From Klenkia terrae (lineage in GTDB: Bacteria; Actinomycetota; Actinomycetes; Mycobacteriales; Geodermatophilaceae), in assembly GCF_900491935.1 (NCBI RefSeq), contig NZ_UEXK01000004.1, positions 4,519,175 to 4,583,174 on the forward strand: a DNA stretch of 64,000 bases, read 5' to 3'. Of the stretch, positions 37,092-44,757 are shown piece after piece; the stretch's first letter is position 1, and each line of letters opens with the position of its first letter. The notes under the pieces were generated by a model that saw only the letters and a program-made list of their open reading frames with translations, made no database searches and had not been told where the DNA came from. The position numbers and the translations under genes were made by a program.

Positions 37092-37780
37092 CCCAGCACG
37101 TGGTGGTGCGGACGACGAAGGGCCCGGCGCCGGCCGACCTGGCCGCACTGGCCGGGTTCGGCGTCGCGACCGCGCACGAGGCGGCCGGCCGGACCGGGCT
37201 GGTCGGGCCCGAGCTGCGGCCAATCTACCCCGGCTCCAGGATTGCCGGCCGGGCGGTCACCGTGCTGTCCCACCCCGGCGACAACCTGATGATCCACGCC
37301 TGCATCGAGCAGTGCCGGGCCGGTGACGTGCTGGTCGTGGCGACCACCTCACGCAGCACCGACGGCATGTTCGGCGAGCTGTTCGCCACCCAGCTGCGGG
37401 CCCGCGGCGTGCTGGGCCTGGTCACCGACGCCGGCGTCCGGGACGTCGCCGAGCTGACCGCCATGGACTTCCCGGTCTGGTCCCGGGCGGTGCACGCGCA
37501 GGGCACGGCCAAGGCGGTCCCCGGCTCGGTGAACGTGCCCGTGGTGGTGGCCGGCCGGCTGATCACCCCCGGGGACGCCGTGGTCGCCGACGACGACGGG
37601 GTGATGTGCGTGCCGCTGGCCGACGTCCCCGCCGTGGTGGCCGCGTCGGCCGCCCGGGAGGCCACGGAGGCCGGGAAGCGGGCGCAGTTCGCCGCCGGCA
37701 CCCTGGGCCTGGACCTCTACGACCTGCGCCCCACCCTGGAGCGGCTGGGCGTGGTCTACCTGGACGAGGACGACGCCTGA
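37088..37780 (+). CDS. ligK: 4-carboxy-4-hydroxy-2-oxoadipate aldolase / oxaloacetate decarboxylase (GalC/LigK)
   Basis: A 230-residue RraA-fold class II pyruvate aldolase. It should split 4-carboxy-4-hydroxy-2-oxoadipate into pyruvate and oxaloacetate, and can decarboxylate oxaloacetate. Diagnostic residues are GELFATQLRARG and VTDAGVRDVAEL (the Arg-Asp pair binding substrate and Mg/Mn). The C-terminal YDLRPTLERLGVVYLD is also typical of LigK/HMG aldolases. It is the last step of the ring-cleavage pathway and is directly coupled to galB. A very strong GC hairpin follows its stop. Confidence 0.92.
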   Translation: MTQHVVVRTTKGPAPADLAALAGFGVATAHEAAGRTGLVGPELRPIYPGSRIAGRAVTVLSHPGDNLMIHACIEQCRAGDVLVVATTSRSTDGMFGELFATQLRARGVLGLVTDAGVRDVAELTAMDFPVWSRAVHAQGTAKAVPGSVNVPVVVAGRLITPGDAVVADDDGVMCVPLADVPAVVAASAAREATEAGKRAQFAAGTLGLDLYDLRPTLERLGVVYLDEDDA

Positions 37781-37782
37781 CC

Positions 37783-37809
37783 GGGGGCGGGGCCGCCGGC
37801 CCCGCCCCC
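37783..37809. terminator. bidirectional GC hairpin terminator
   Basis: A perfect 12-base inverted repeat, GGGGGCGGGGCC and GGCCCCGCCCCC, with a three-base loop, between the convergent ends of ligK and an alpha/beta-hydrolase gene. There is no T tract. Confidence 0.75.
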
Positions 37810-37813
37810 GCAC

Positions 37814-38521
37814 TCAGGCGCTCGCGACGGCGTCCAGCAGCAGCCGGCTCAGCTCGCGCGGCCGGCTGAGGAACGGCGAGTGCGCGGAGTCGACGTGCAC
37901 CACGTGGTCCACCCGGCCCTCGGCCATCGCCTCCTGCACGAACGGCGGGATGCCGGTGTCCAGGTCGGCCACCACGTAGGTCGTGGGCACCGCCCGGTGC
38001 GCGGTCGCCGGCAGTGGGGTGGTCACCGAGCTCATCGACTGGAACCCCAGCTGCGCCGCGGCCGACGCGGCCACGGCCGGGTCGCAGTCGCCGTAGAAGA
38101 CCGCGACCGGGTCGGCGGCGGCCATGTGCGTGCCGTCGGCCGAGATGTCCCAGAACGGCGGCGGCGTGCCGCCGCCGGCCTGCAGCAGGGTCGCCCCCTC
38201 GTCCAGGACGAAGGCGCACACGTAGACCACGCCCACCACGTCGTCCCGGCCGACCGCGGCTGCGCTCACCGGCAGCCCGCCGTAGGAGTGGCCGACCAGC
38301 ACCTTGGGCCCCTCGACCGCGTCGAGCACCGCACCGACGGCCGCGATGTCGTCGGCCAGTCCCCCGAGCGCCGCGGCGTCCTGCCCCGAGCTGGGCAGGT
38401 CCACCGTCGCCGTCGCCTGCCCCTGGGCGGCCAGCTCGTCGACCACCGTCGACCAGCACCAGGAACCGTGCCAGGCGCCGTGCACCAGCACGAGGGTCGG
38501 GGTGGGGTCGGTCTGCGTCAT
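37814..38521 (-). CDS. alpha/beta-hydrolase
   Basis: A 235-residue alpha/beta-hydrolase of the EstC/salicylate-esterase-like group. The start LVLVHGAWHGSWCWSTVV has the oxyanion HGAWHG motif, the nucleophile elbow is VGHSYGGLPV, and the catalytic His is in VDSAHSPFLSRP. The acid residue is likely Asp in VADLDTGIP. It is divergent from a second hydrolase with the same opening motif and convergent with ligK. A role in cleaving esters of aromatic acids is possible from context only. The ATG giving MTQTDPTPT was preferred over an upstream start. Confidence 0.85.
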   Translation of the reverse strand: MTQTDPTPTLVLVHGAWHGSWCWSTVVDELAAQGQATATVDLPSSGQDAAALGGLADDIAAVGAVLDAVEGPKVLVGHSYGGLPVSAAAVGRDDVVGVVYVCAFVLDEGATLLQAGGGTPPPFWDISADGTHMAAADPVAVFYGDCDPAVAASAAAQLGFQSMSSVTTPLPATAHRAVPTTYVVADLDTGIPPFVQEAMAEGRVDHVVHVDSAHSPFLSRPRELSRLLLDAVASA

Positions 38522-38793
38522 CGTCTGCTGCTCCGTCGCTGGAGTGGGCGCCACCGGGCGGTGGTGCGGGGAGGTGCTGCCCGGAGCCTGCTGCACCGGC
38601 CGACCGCTCCGCGCCGGTCCGACGACGCGCCCGCACCGGCCGGGCGACCCGGGCCGGGCGGGTCAGATGTCGCGCCGCACCGGTGCCGCACCGGCCACGG
38701 CACCCGGGTCACGCGGAGCACGTCGTCCCCCGGTGTCCTCCCTAGGATTTCGGGAGGCCCGATCGGGCCGGCAGCTCGCGGGAGGTGGGGACC

Positions 38794-39498
38794 GTGTCGA
38801 CGTTCGTGCTCGTCCACGGCGCGTGGCACGGCGGGTGGTGCTGGGACCGGGTCGCCCCGGTGCTGCGCGCCGCCGGCCACGAGGTGCACGCGCCCACGCT
38901 GACCGGGCTGTCGGAGCGGGCGCACCTGCTCTCGCCGCTGGTCGGGCTGGACACCCACGTCGAGGACGTCGTCCGCCTGCTCGACACCCTCGACCTGCGC
39001 GACGTCGTGCTGGTCGGGCACAGCTACGCCGGCCAGGTGGTCACCGCGGTGACCGACCGCCGTCCCGACCGGGTCGCGCTGCGGGTGCACCTGGACGCCT
39101 TCGTCGGGGACGACGGCGAGGCCGCCCGCGAGCTGCTGCCCGAGACCGTCGCCCACCACTGGGCCGAGTCCGCCGCCGAGCAGGGCTTCGGCTGGCTGGT
39201 CGCCGTCCGCAAGCTGTCGGTGCTGGGCGTCACCGAGCAGGCCGACGTGGACTGGCTGCTGCCCAAGCTCACCCCGCACCCGTGGAAGACCTACACCGAC
39301 CCGCTCCGGCTGACCGGCGCCGGGGATGGCGTCCCCGCCGCCTTCGTCGAGTGCACCGACTGGATGGGGGTGTTCGCCGGCCAGGCCGACCGGGCCCGCG
39401 CCCGCGGCTGGCCCGTGCACGAGATCGCCACCGGCCACGAGGCCATGGTGACCGCTCCCGACGAGCTGGCCGCCCTGCTGGACCGACTCGCCCGCTGA
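38794..39498 (+). CDS. alpha/beta-hydrolase
   Basis: A 234-residue hydrolase, apparently paralogous to the divergent one: FVLVHGAWHGGWCWDRVAPV, GHSYAGQVVTAV and a C-terminal ATGHEAMVTAPDEL with the catalytic His. It begins a three-gene run with a muconolactone-isomerase-like gene (14 bases later) and an SDR (overlapping), all on one strand. The second of two close GTG codons was taken as start because GGGAGG sits eight bases before it. The substrate is unknown; an aromatic ester or lactone is suggested by the neighbours. Confidence 0.85.
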   Translation: MSTFVLVHGAWHGGWCWDRVAPVLRAAGHEVHAPTLTGLSERAHLLSPLVGLDTHVEDVVRLLDTLDLRDVVLVGHSYAGQVVTAVTDRRPDRVALRVHLDAFVGDDGEAARELLPETVAHHWAESAAEQGFGWLVAVRKLSVLGVTEQADVDWLLPKLTPHPWKTYTDPLRLTGAGDGVPAAFVECTDWMGVFAGQADRARARGWPVHEIATGHEAMVTAPDELAALLDRLAR

Positions 39499-39512
39499 GA
39501 CTGGAGACCACC

Positions 39513-39791
39513 GTGGAGTTCCTCGTCCGGACCGAGAACCGCATGCCCCTCGACACCCCGGACGACGTCCGGGAGTCCCTGCGCGCCGGGGAGCGCGCGC
39601 GGGCCCAGGAGCTGCGGGACGCCGGCATCCTGCTGCGGCTGTGGCGGGTGCCCGGCCGCAACGCCACCGTCGGGCTCTACGCGGCGGCCGACCCCGCCGA
39701 GCTGCACGACGCCCTGGTCTCGCTGCCGATGTGGAAGTACATGGACGTGCAGGTGGAGGCCCTGGCCACCCACCCGCAGGAACGCCGGTGA
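39513..39791 (+). CDS. muconolactone delta-isomerase-family protein
   Basis: A 92-residue ferredoxin-like protein of the muconolactone isomerase family (CatC-like). Supporting features are the start VEFLVRTENRMPLDTP, RAQELRDAGILLRLWRVPGR in the middle and LPMWKYMDVQVEALATHP near the end. CatC moves a double bond in muconolactone in the ortho-cleavage pathway. No other ortho-cleavage gene is in the window, so here it may isomerise or tautomerise another unsaturated acid, possibly a product of meta-cleavage. The SDR start overlaps its stop (GTGA). Confidence 0.85.
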   Translation: MEFLVRTENRMPLDTPDDVRESLRAGERARAQELRDAGILLRLWRVPGRNATVGLYAAADPAELHDALVSLPMWKYMDVQVEALATHPQERR

Positions 39792-40525
39792 CGCCGGTCG
39801 CCGTCGTCACCGGCGCGGCCGGCGGCATCGGGGCGGCCATCGTGCGCCGGCTGGTCGCCGACGGGTTCGCCGTCGCCGCCCTGGACGTGGCACCACCGGC
39901 CGACGAGGGCGTGCGGGCGGCGGTCGAGGGCGGCACCGTCGGTTGGTGGGACTGCGACGTCACCGACCCGATCGCCGTGCACGACACCGTGGCCGCCGTG
40001 GTGGCCCGGCACGGCCGGCTGGACGCGCTGGTCAACGACGCGGGCCTGCTGTCCGGGCGGGCCAGCTTCCTGGAGACCACGCCCGAGCAGATGCACCGCT
40101 TCTTCGACGTCAACGCCGTCGGCGTGCTGCTGATGACGCAGGCCTGCTTCCCGCACCTGCGCGACGCCGAGGCCGGCGGCCGGGTGGTCAACCTGGGCAG
40201 CCGCACGTTCTTCACCGGCGGCCCCGGCCAGCTCGCCTACGTGGCCAGCAAGGGCGCGGTGATCGGCATGACCCGGGTGATGGCCCGCGAGCTCGGCGAG
40301 CACCGGGTCACCGTCAACGCCGTCGTCCCCGCCCAGGTGGAGACACCGGGCACCCAGGCGCACTCGGGTCCCGAGGTCTTCGCCCGCACCCGGTCGCAGC
40401 AGGCCATCCCCGACCCGGTCACCGGGGACGTCGTCGCCGGCACGGTGGCGCACCTGCTCTCCCCCGACGGCCGGCTCACCACCGGCCAGTGCGTGGTGGT
40501 GGACGGCGGCGGTCTGCTGCGCTGA
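39788..40525 (+). CDS. short-chain dehydrogenase/reductase
   Basis: A 245-residue classical SDR. Visible motifs are VVTGAAGGIGAAIV (cofactor), LVNDAGLLSG (an NDAG variant of NNAG), the catalytic Ser in VVNLGSRTFF, YVASKGAVIG (Tyr-Lys) and a C-terminal CVVVDGGGLLR. NAD(H) preference is suggested by LDVAPP after the second strand. It is the last gene of the hydrolase-isomerase-SDR unit and ends three bases from the convergent purU stop. A role in aromatic side-chain or alicyclic oxidation is plausible but unproven. Confidence 0.88.
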   Translation: MTPVAVVTGAAGGIGAAIVRRLVADGFAVAALDVAPPADEGVRAAVEGGTVGWWDCDVTDPIAVHDTVAAVVARHGRLDALVNDAGLLSGRASFLETTPEQMHRFFDVNAVGVLLMTQACFPHLRDAEAGGRVVNLGSRTFFTGGPGQLAYVASKGAVIGMTRVMARELGEHRVTVNAVVPAQVETPGTQAHSGPEVFARTRSQQAIPDPVTGDVVAGTVAHLLSPDGRLTTGQCVVVDGGGLLR

Positions 40526-40528
40526 GGC

Positions 40529-41401
40529 TCAGCCGAAGACGACGGTCCGGTTGCCCACCACCGCGACCCGGGTCTCGGTGTGCCAGCGGACCGCGCGGGC
40601 CAGCGCCCGGCTCTCGGCTTCCCGGCCGCGGGCGGCCAGGTCGTCGGGACCGTGGGAGTGGTCGACCCGGATGAGCTCCTGCTCGATGATCGGACCCTCG
40701 TCGAGGTCGGCGGTGACGTAGTGCGCGGTGGCGCCGATGAACTTCACGCCGCGGGCGTGGGCCTGGTGGTAGGGCCGGGCGCCCTTGAAGCTGGGCAGCA
40801 TCGAGTGGTGGATGTTGATCGCCCGGCCGGCCAGCGCGCGGCACAGGCCGTCGCTGAGGATCTGCATGTACCGGGCCAGCACGACCAGCTCGACCTCCTC
40901 GCGCTCCACCAGCTCGAGCAGCTGCGCCTCGGCGTCGGCCTTGGTGTCCGGCGTGACCGGGATGTGCACGAACCGCACGCCGAAGCTGTCGGCCACCCGG
41001 CCCAGGTCCGGGTGGTTGGACACCACCGCGACGACCTCGATGCCCAGCTCACCCACGGAGGCGCGGAAGAGCAGGTCGTGCAGGCAGTGGGCGAACCTGC
41101 TCACCATGATCACCACGCGCGGCCGGTGGTTCCGGTCGGCCAGGGTCCAGGTCATCCCGAACCGCTCCGCCAGCGGCTCGACGGCCGCCCGGATGGCCGG
41201 CAGGTCCAGCGGGGCGCCGTCGACCCGGGCGAACTCCACGCGCAGGAAGAACTCACCGGTGCTGGGGCTGCCGAACTGGCCGCTCTGCACGATGGTGCAG
41301 TCCAGGTCCACCAGCAGGCCGCTGACCGCGTGCACGATGCCGGGGGCGTCGGGGCAGTGCAGCAGCAGCACGCCGTGCTGCGCGCCCAGGGGCGGGGTCA
41401 T
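40529..41401 (-). CDS. purU: formyltetrahydrofolate deformylase
   Basis: A 290-residue PurU: an N-terminal ACT-like domain (VLLLHCPDAPGIVHAVSGLL) followed by the formyltransferase-fold domain with the catalytic Asn-His and Asp (INIHHSMLPSFKGARPYHQA, ATAHYVTADLDEGPII). It hydrolyses 10-formyl-THF to formate and THF. It is the last gene of the overlapping operon ligM-metF-folD-purU, which suggests that its job here is to release the carbon taken from methoxy groups and regenerate free THF. Its ATG overlaps the folD stop (ATGA). Confidence 0.95.
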   Translation of the reverse strand: MTPPLGAQHGVLLLHCPDAPGIVHAVSGLLVDLDCTIVQSGQFGSPSTGEFFLRVEFARVDGAPLDLPAIRAAVEPLAERFGMTWTLADRNHRPRVVIMVSRFAHCLHDLLFRASVGELGIEVVAVVSNHPDLGRVADSFGVRFVHIPVTPDTKADAEAQLLELVEREEVELVVLARYMQILSDGLCRALAGRAINIHHSMLPSFKGARPYHQAHARGVKFIGATAHYVTADLDEGPIIEQELIRVDHSHGPDDLAARGREAESRALARAVRWHTETRVAVVGNRTVVFG

Positions 41402-42324
41402 GGCACCTCCAGCAGGGACGGGGCGGGCTGCCCGGCGGCGAGCCGGGCCGCGGTGACGGTGGTGCGCAGCAGCCAGACGTCGGTGACCGGGCCGACGCCG
41501 CCGGGGACCGGGGTGATCGCCCGTACCCGCGGGGCCACCGAGGCGAAGTCGACGTCGCCGACCATGTGGACGACGCCGTCCGGGCCGGTCCGGGCGTTGA
41601 TGCCGACGTCGATGACGACGGCGCCCTCGCTGACGTGCTCGGCCCTGATCAGTCCGGCCTTGCCCGCGGCGACCACCAGCACGTCGGCCCACCGGGTGTG
41701 CCGGCCGATGCCGGTGGTCCGGTCGGCCCACTCGTCGACCGACTGCACCGTGGCCTGCCGGGCGTAGCCCAGGCTGATCGCGGGCTTGCCCACGTTGTTC
41801 GAGCGGCCGACCACGACGATGTTCGCCCGGTGGTAGAAGTCCGTGCGGTCCTCCCCCACCGAGTCCAGCCAGGTGTCGAGCAGGTGGAACACCGACGCCG
41901 CGGTGGACGGCACGAAGCGGGGCACGCCCAGGGCCAGCAGGCCGGCGTTCTCCGGGTGCACGCTCTCGATGTCCTTGGTCGGGTCGATGGCCCGGAACAC
42001 CACGGACTCGTCCAGGTGCGCCGGCAGCGGGCGCAGCACCAGGATCCCGGAGACGGCCGGGTCGGCGTTCAGCAGCGCCACCTCGGCCAGGACCTCGGGC
42101 AGGGTGGTCGCGCCGTCCAGCGCGCGGTGCCGGTAGGGCACGTCCAGCTCGCCGGCCAACCGGCGCAGCCGTCGCTCGTAGGCGCCGGCCCCGTACTCCT
42201 GGCCGACCGCCAGGGTGGCCAGGCCGATGCCCACGCCGTCCCGGCGCAGCGCGGCGACGTCGACGGCCAGCTCCTCGCGCAGGGCGCGGGCGCAGGCGCG
42301 GCCGTCGATGAGCTGGGCGGTCAC
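41398..42324 (-). CDS. folD: methylene-THF dehydrogenase, FolD-like with altered cyclohydrolase site
   Basis: A 308-residue protein of the FolD family (5,10-methylene-THF dehydrogenase/methenyl-THF cyclohydrolase). The overall fold and ending (ITPVPGGVGPVTDVWLL, VVVGRSNNVGKP, VIDVGINART) are clear. The catalytic residues of E. coli FolD are changed, however: Lys56 is Leu53 (in AYERRLRRL), Gln98 is Leu97 (in ILVLRPLP) and Asp121 is Glu120 (in KDIESVHP). Residues after the dinucleotide fold (TVQSVDEWADR) carry an acidic residue that would favour NAD over NADP. It may therefore be a dehydrogenase only, like yeast Mtd1. Its GTG start overlaps the metF stop. Confidence 0.82.
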   Translation of the reverse strand: MTAQLIDGRACARALREELAVDVAALRRDGVGIGLATLAVGQEYGAGAYERRLRRLAGELDVPYRHRALDGATTLPEVLAEVALLNADPAVSGILVLRPLPAHLDESVVFRAIDPTKDIESVHPENAGLLALGVPRFVPSTAASVFHLLDTWLDSVGEDRTDFYHRANIVVVGRSNNVGKPAISLGYARQATVQSVDEWADRTTGIGRHTRWADVLVVAAGKAGLIRAEHVSEGAVVIDVGINARTGPDGVVHMVGDVDFASVAPRVRAITPVPGGVGPVTDVWLLRTTVTAARLAAGQPAPSLLEVP

Positions 42325-43193
42325 GGGAGCCGGGCCAGCCAGCGCTGCCGCCAGGCCTCGGTGGTGTCCAGCTCGTTGAAGGTGAACACGTGCAGGCCCT
42401 CGAGCCCGCTGCCCGGGACGCCGAAGGCCGGGGTCAGCTGCTGGATCAGCTTGTCCGGGCTGTAGCCGCCGGGCAGGAAGAACCGCCAGAACATGTTCTG
42501 CTGCTTCTTCAGGAACCGGGCGGACTGGCCCAGGCCGAGGCCGGCCGACACCCGGATCAGCTTCTGCCGGCTGATCGCCCCGGGGATGCCCACCCGGACC
42601 GGCAGGGTGACCCCGCGCTCGTAGGCCGTGCGGGCCCACCGCACGGTGGTCGCGGCGTCGAAGCACAGCTGGGTGATGACCTGGGTGGCGTGCTCGGCCT
42701 TGGCCTCCAGCGCGCGCTCGACGAGCTCGTCGGCGATGCTGCCGTGCCCCTCCGGGTAGCCGCCGATCCCGACCGTGCTGAACGGGCGGCCCATCTCGTC
42801 CAGGGCCTCCAGCAGGCCGAGGGCGTCGGTGAAGTCACCGGCCGGCTCGGCGGCGTCCCCGCCGATCACGAAGACCCGGTCGACGCCGGCCTCGCGCAGC
42901 TGGGCCACCAGGTCGGCCAGGTGCGCCCGGTCCCGGACCAGCCGGGCCGCCAGGTGCGGCGCGGCCCGGTACCCGGCGGCGGTCAGCCGGACGGCGAGGT
43001 CCACGGTCGGGCCCAGGCCCTTGGCCTCGGTGGTGGTGACGGTGAGCGCGACGTCGGTGGGGACGTCGGCCAGCACCTTGTCCTCGGCCGTCTTGAAGGG
43101 CAGCACCTCGTAGGTGGCGTCGCGGAGGGCGGCGGCGAGCTGGGCCCGGCCGGCCCGCGGCAGCCCGGCGTCCGGGCGGGAGACCACGGCCAT
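42321..43193 (-). CDS. metF: methylenetetrahydrofolate reductase
   Basis: A 290-residue MetF-type FAD enzyme interconverting 5-methyl-THF and 5,10-methylene-THF. The catalytic Glu (ATYEVLPFKTAEDK) and the Asp after the third strand (VFVIGGDAAEP) are conserved. Later blocks (QLCFDAATTVRWA, RVGIPGAISRQKL, FLKKQQNMFWRFF) differ from housekeeping MetF and look like the demethylase-associated branch. In this operon it would run in the oxidative direction, from methyl-THF produced by the O-demethylase. Its ATG overlaps the stop of the ligM-like gene (TGATG). Confidence 0.92.
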   Translation of the reverse strand: MAVVSRPDAGLPRAGRAQLAAALRDATYEVLPFKTAEDKVLADVPTDVALTVTTTEAKGLGPTVDLAVRLTAAGYRAAPHLAARLVRDRAHLADLVAQLREAGVDRVFVIGGDAAEPAGDFTDALGLLEALDEMGRPFSTVGIGGYPEGHGSIADELVERALEAKAEHATQVITQLCFDAATTVRWARTAYERGVTLPVRVGIPGAISRQKLIRVSAGLGLGQSARFLKKQQNMFWRFFLPGGYSPDKLIQQLTPAFGVPGSGLEGLHVFTFNELDTTEAWRQRWLARLP

Positions 43194-44554
43194 CACCGGT
43201 CCCGGTAGCTGCTGCGGGCGAACTGGACGTAGGGGGCCTGGGCCACCGTGGCGCGGATGTCGACCACCCGGTGCTCCTCGACCTGCGGCTTGCGCGAGTT
43301 CGGCTCCTCGCCCCAGCGGACGACGACCTCGGTGCCGGGCTCGGCGCAGGCCAGGTCCACCGCGGCGAGGGAGACCATCACCCGCTCGTTGGCGATGTAG
43401 CCGCAGTCCAGGGAGACGCCGACCGGCCGGCCGTCGAGCAACACCTGGTCCTCCTGGTGCAGCGCGTAGCGGATCTTGGGCAGGTCCAGGTACTTCGCGC
43501 CCGGGCCCTCCTCGACCAGCGATCCCATGGCCGCGGCGACGTCCTCGGGGTGCCACACCAGGGTGACTTTTCGCCTGGGCGGGGCGACCGCGAGCGCCTC
43601 CAGTGCCGCCCGGCCGACGAAGTCGTGGTCGAACTTCACGTTCCGGTCGTAGCCCAGGTCGTAGGGGGTCAGGTAGTAGTCGGCGATGTCGGCGGAGTCC
43701 ACGCTGCCGCCGATCGCGCCGATCGCCGAGGCCGGCAGCCACTCCCGGTACTCCTGCAGCAGCGGGTCGTCGCCGAAGACCGCCGGGATCGGGGCGGGCA
43801 CCCACCCGGACTCCAGGTTGGCCGTGGAGTAGGCCTTGGCGCCGGCCCGGACCAGGCCGTGGTCGGCGCCGGCGGTCAGCAGCGCCTGCAGCACCCGCTC
43901 GCCGTCGGCCCAGGGCCCGAACAGCTCGAAGCCGGGCTGGCCGGCCATGCCGTGCCGCAGCGCCCGCACGGTGGCGCCGTCGACGGTGAAGGTGGCCATG
44001 TGGAAGAACTTCGTGTCCGGCAGCGGCGCGCCGGTGGCCTGCTCGAGGACGGCGGCCGCGGTCGGCCCCTGCAGCTCGTAGCGGTACAGGCGGGGCGGGC
44101 CGTCGGTGCGGACGGCGGAGTTGTCGTCGCGCTCGGCGGTGACGTCGTGGTCGCCGCGCTGCAGGTGGAACAGCACCCAGTCGATGACCATCGGGTGGCC
44201 GACCAGGTCGAACAGCTCGTCCTCCAGGTGGAAGAGGATCGCGTCGCCGATCAGCTGCCCGTCGGGGTTGACCGCCACGAACTGCTTGGCCTTGTCCACG
44301 CCGAAGCCCTCGAAGGAGTTCACCGCCAGCCCGCGCAGCAGGTCCAGCGCGCCGGGCCCGGACAGGAACAGGTCGGTCATGTGGTGCGACTGGTCCAGCA
44401 GGGCGCAGGTCTCCGCCCAGGCCCGCTGCTCCGAGCGCCAGTTGGTGAACTCCGGCGCGACCGGGAACGTCATGGCCCGGGCCGCCGAGTGCCGCAGCAG
44501 CTCGACCGGGGAGCCGGCGCGGTCGACGGCGGCTGCCAGGGACTCGGACGTCAT
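43193..44554 (-). CDS. THF-dependent aromatic O-demethylase (LigM/DesA family), copy 1
   Basis: A 453-residue GcvT-fold protein of the LigM/DesA type, which transfers the methyl group of vanillate, 3-O-methylgallate or syringate to tetrahydrofolate. Hallmarks are LLDQSHHMTDLFLSGPGA (His57-His58), QFVAVNPDGQLIGDAIL, RHGMAGQPGFELFGPW and the C-terminal RRKVTLVWHPEDV and GYIANERVMVSLA. Unlike a GcvT, it is not near gcvP or gcvH. It heads the operon with metF, folD and purU, with every junction overlapping. A GC-rich hairpin lies in its 5' leader, and a -10-like TACCGT is about 60 bases upstream. Vanillate versus syringate preference cannot be decided from sequence. Confidence 0.87.
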   Translation of the reverse strand: MTSESLAAAVDRAGSPVELLRHSAARAMTFPVAPEFTNWRSEQRAWAETCALLDQSHHMTDLFLSGPGALDLLRGLAVNSFEGFGVDKAKQFVAVNPDGQLIGDAILFHLEDELFDLVGHPMVIDWVLFHLQRGDHDVTAERDDNSAVRTDGPPRLYRYELQGPTAAAVLEQATGAPLPDTKFFHMATFTVDGATVRALRHGMAGQPGFELFGPWADGERVLQALLTAGADHGLVRAGAKAYSTANLESGWVPAPIPAVFGDDPLLQEYREWLPASAIGAIGGSVDSADIADYYLTPYDLGYDRNVKFDHDFVGRAALEALAVAPPRRKVTLVWHPEDVAAAMGSLVEEGPGAKYLDLPKIRYALHQEDQVLLDGRPVGVSLDCGYIANERVMVSLAAVDLACAEPGTEVVVRWGEEPNSRKPQVEEHRVVDIRATVAQAPYVQFARSSYRDR

Positions 44555-44611
44555 CTGCGGGTGGCCTTCCCTCGGGGGCGGCGCCGGGGACCCGGCACCT
44601 GACCTGGTTCG

Positions 44612-44617
44612 ACGGTA
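44612..44617 (-). promoter_or_regulatory. putative -10 element of the demethylase-C1 operon
   Basis: TACCGT in the context CCCTACCGTC on the minus strand, about 58 bases before the ATG of the ligM-like gene. It resembles the CCTAGCGTC elements before ligA and the second ligM gene. No good -35 is visible. The transcript would begin with a leader containing the hairpin GGTGCCGG/CCGGCGCC. Confidence 0.4.
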
Positions 44618-44694
44618 GGGACGGCACCGGTCTCGGAGGATCGCGCGGATGACCGGACCTCGGTGGGCGGCCGTCGTGCCCCGGGTAGGGCATG

Positions 44695-44707
44695 TGACGT
44701 AGCCCGG
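44695..44707. promoter_or_regulatory. shared 13-mer between ligM-like gene and pabBC
   Basis: Second occurrence of TGACGTAGCCCGG (the first is upstream of galB at 36208-36220), in the 203-base region separating the divergent demethylase operon and pabBC. Confidence 0.35.
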
Positions 44708-44757
44708 GCGCGCAGAGCGACGATCCGCCGCCGACGGCCGTCGACCACGATGGTCCG

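Noticed and set aside
44580..44640. String resembling the 3' arm of a TPP riboswitch (ACCTGACCTGG...GTAGGGAC) and, on the other strand, part of an SRP RNA (CAGGTCAGG)
   Set aside because: The CTGAGA half and supporting helices of a TPP riboswitch are missing, and the conserved GGAAG tetraloop region of SRP RNA is absent. Only a plain leader hairpin is supported.
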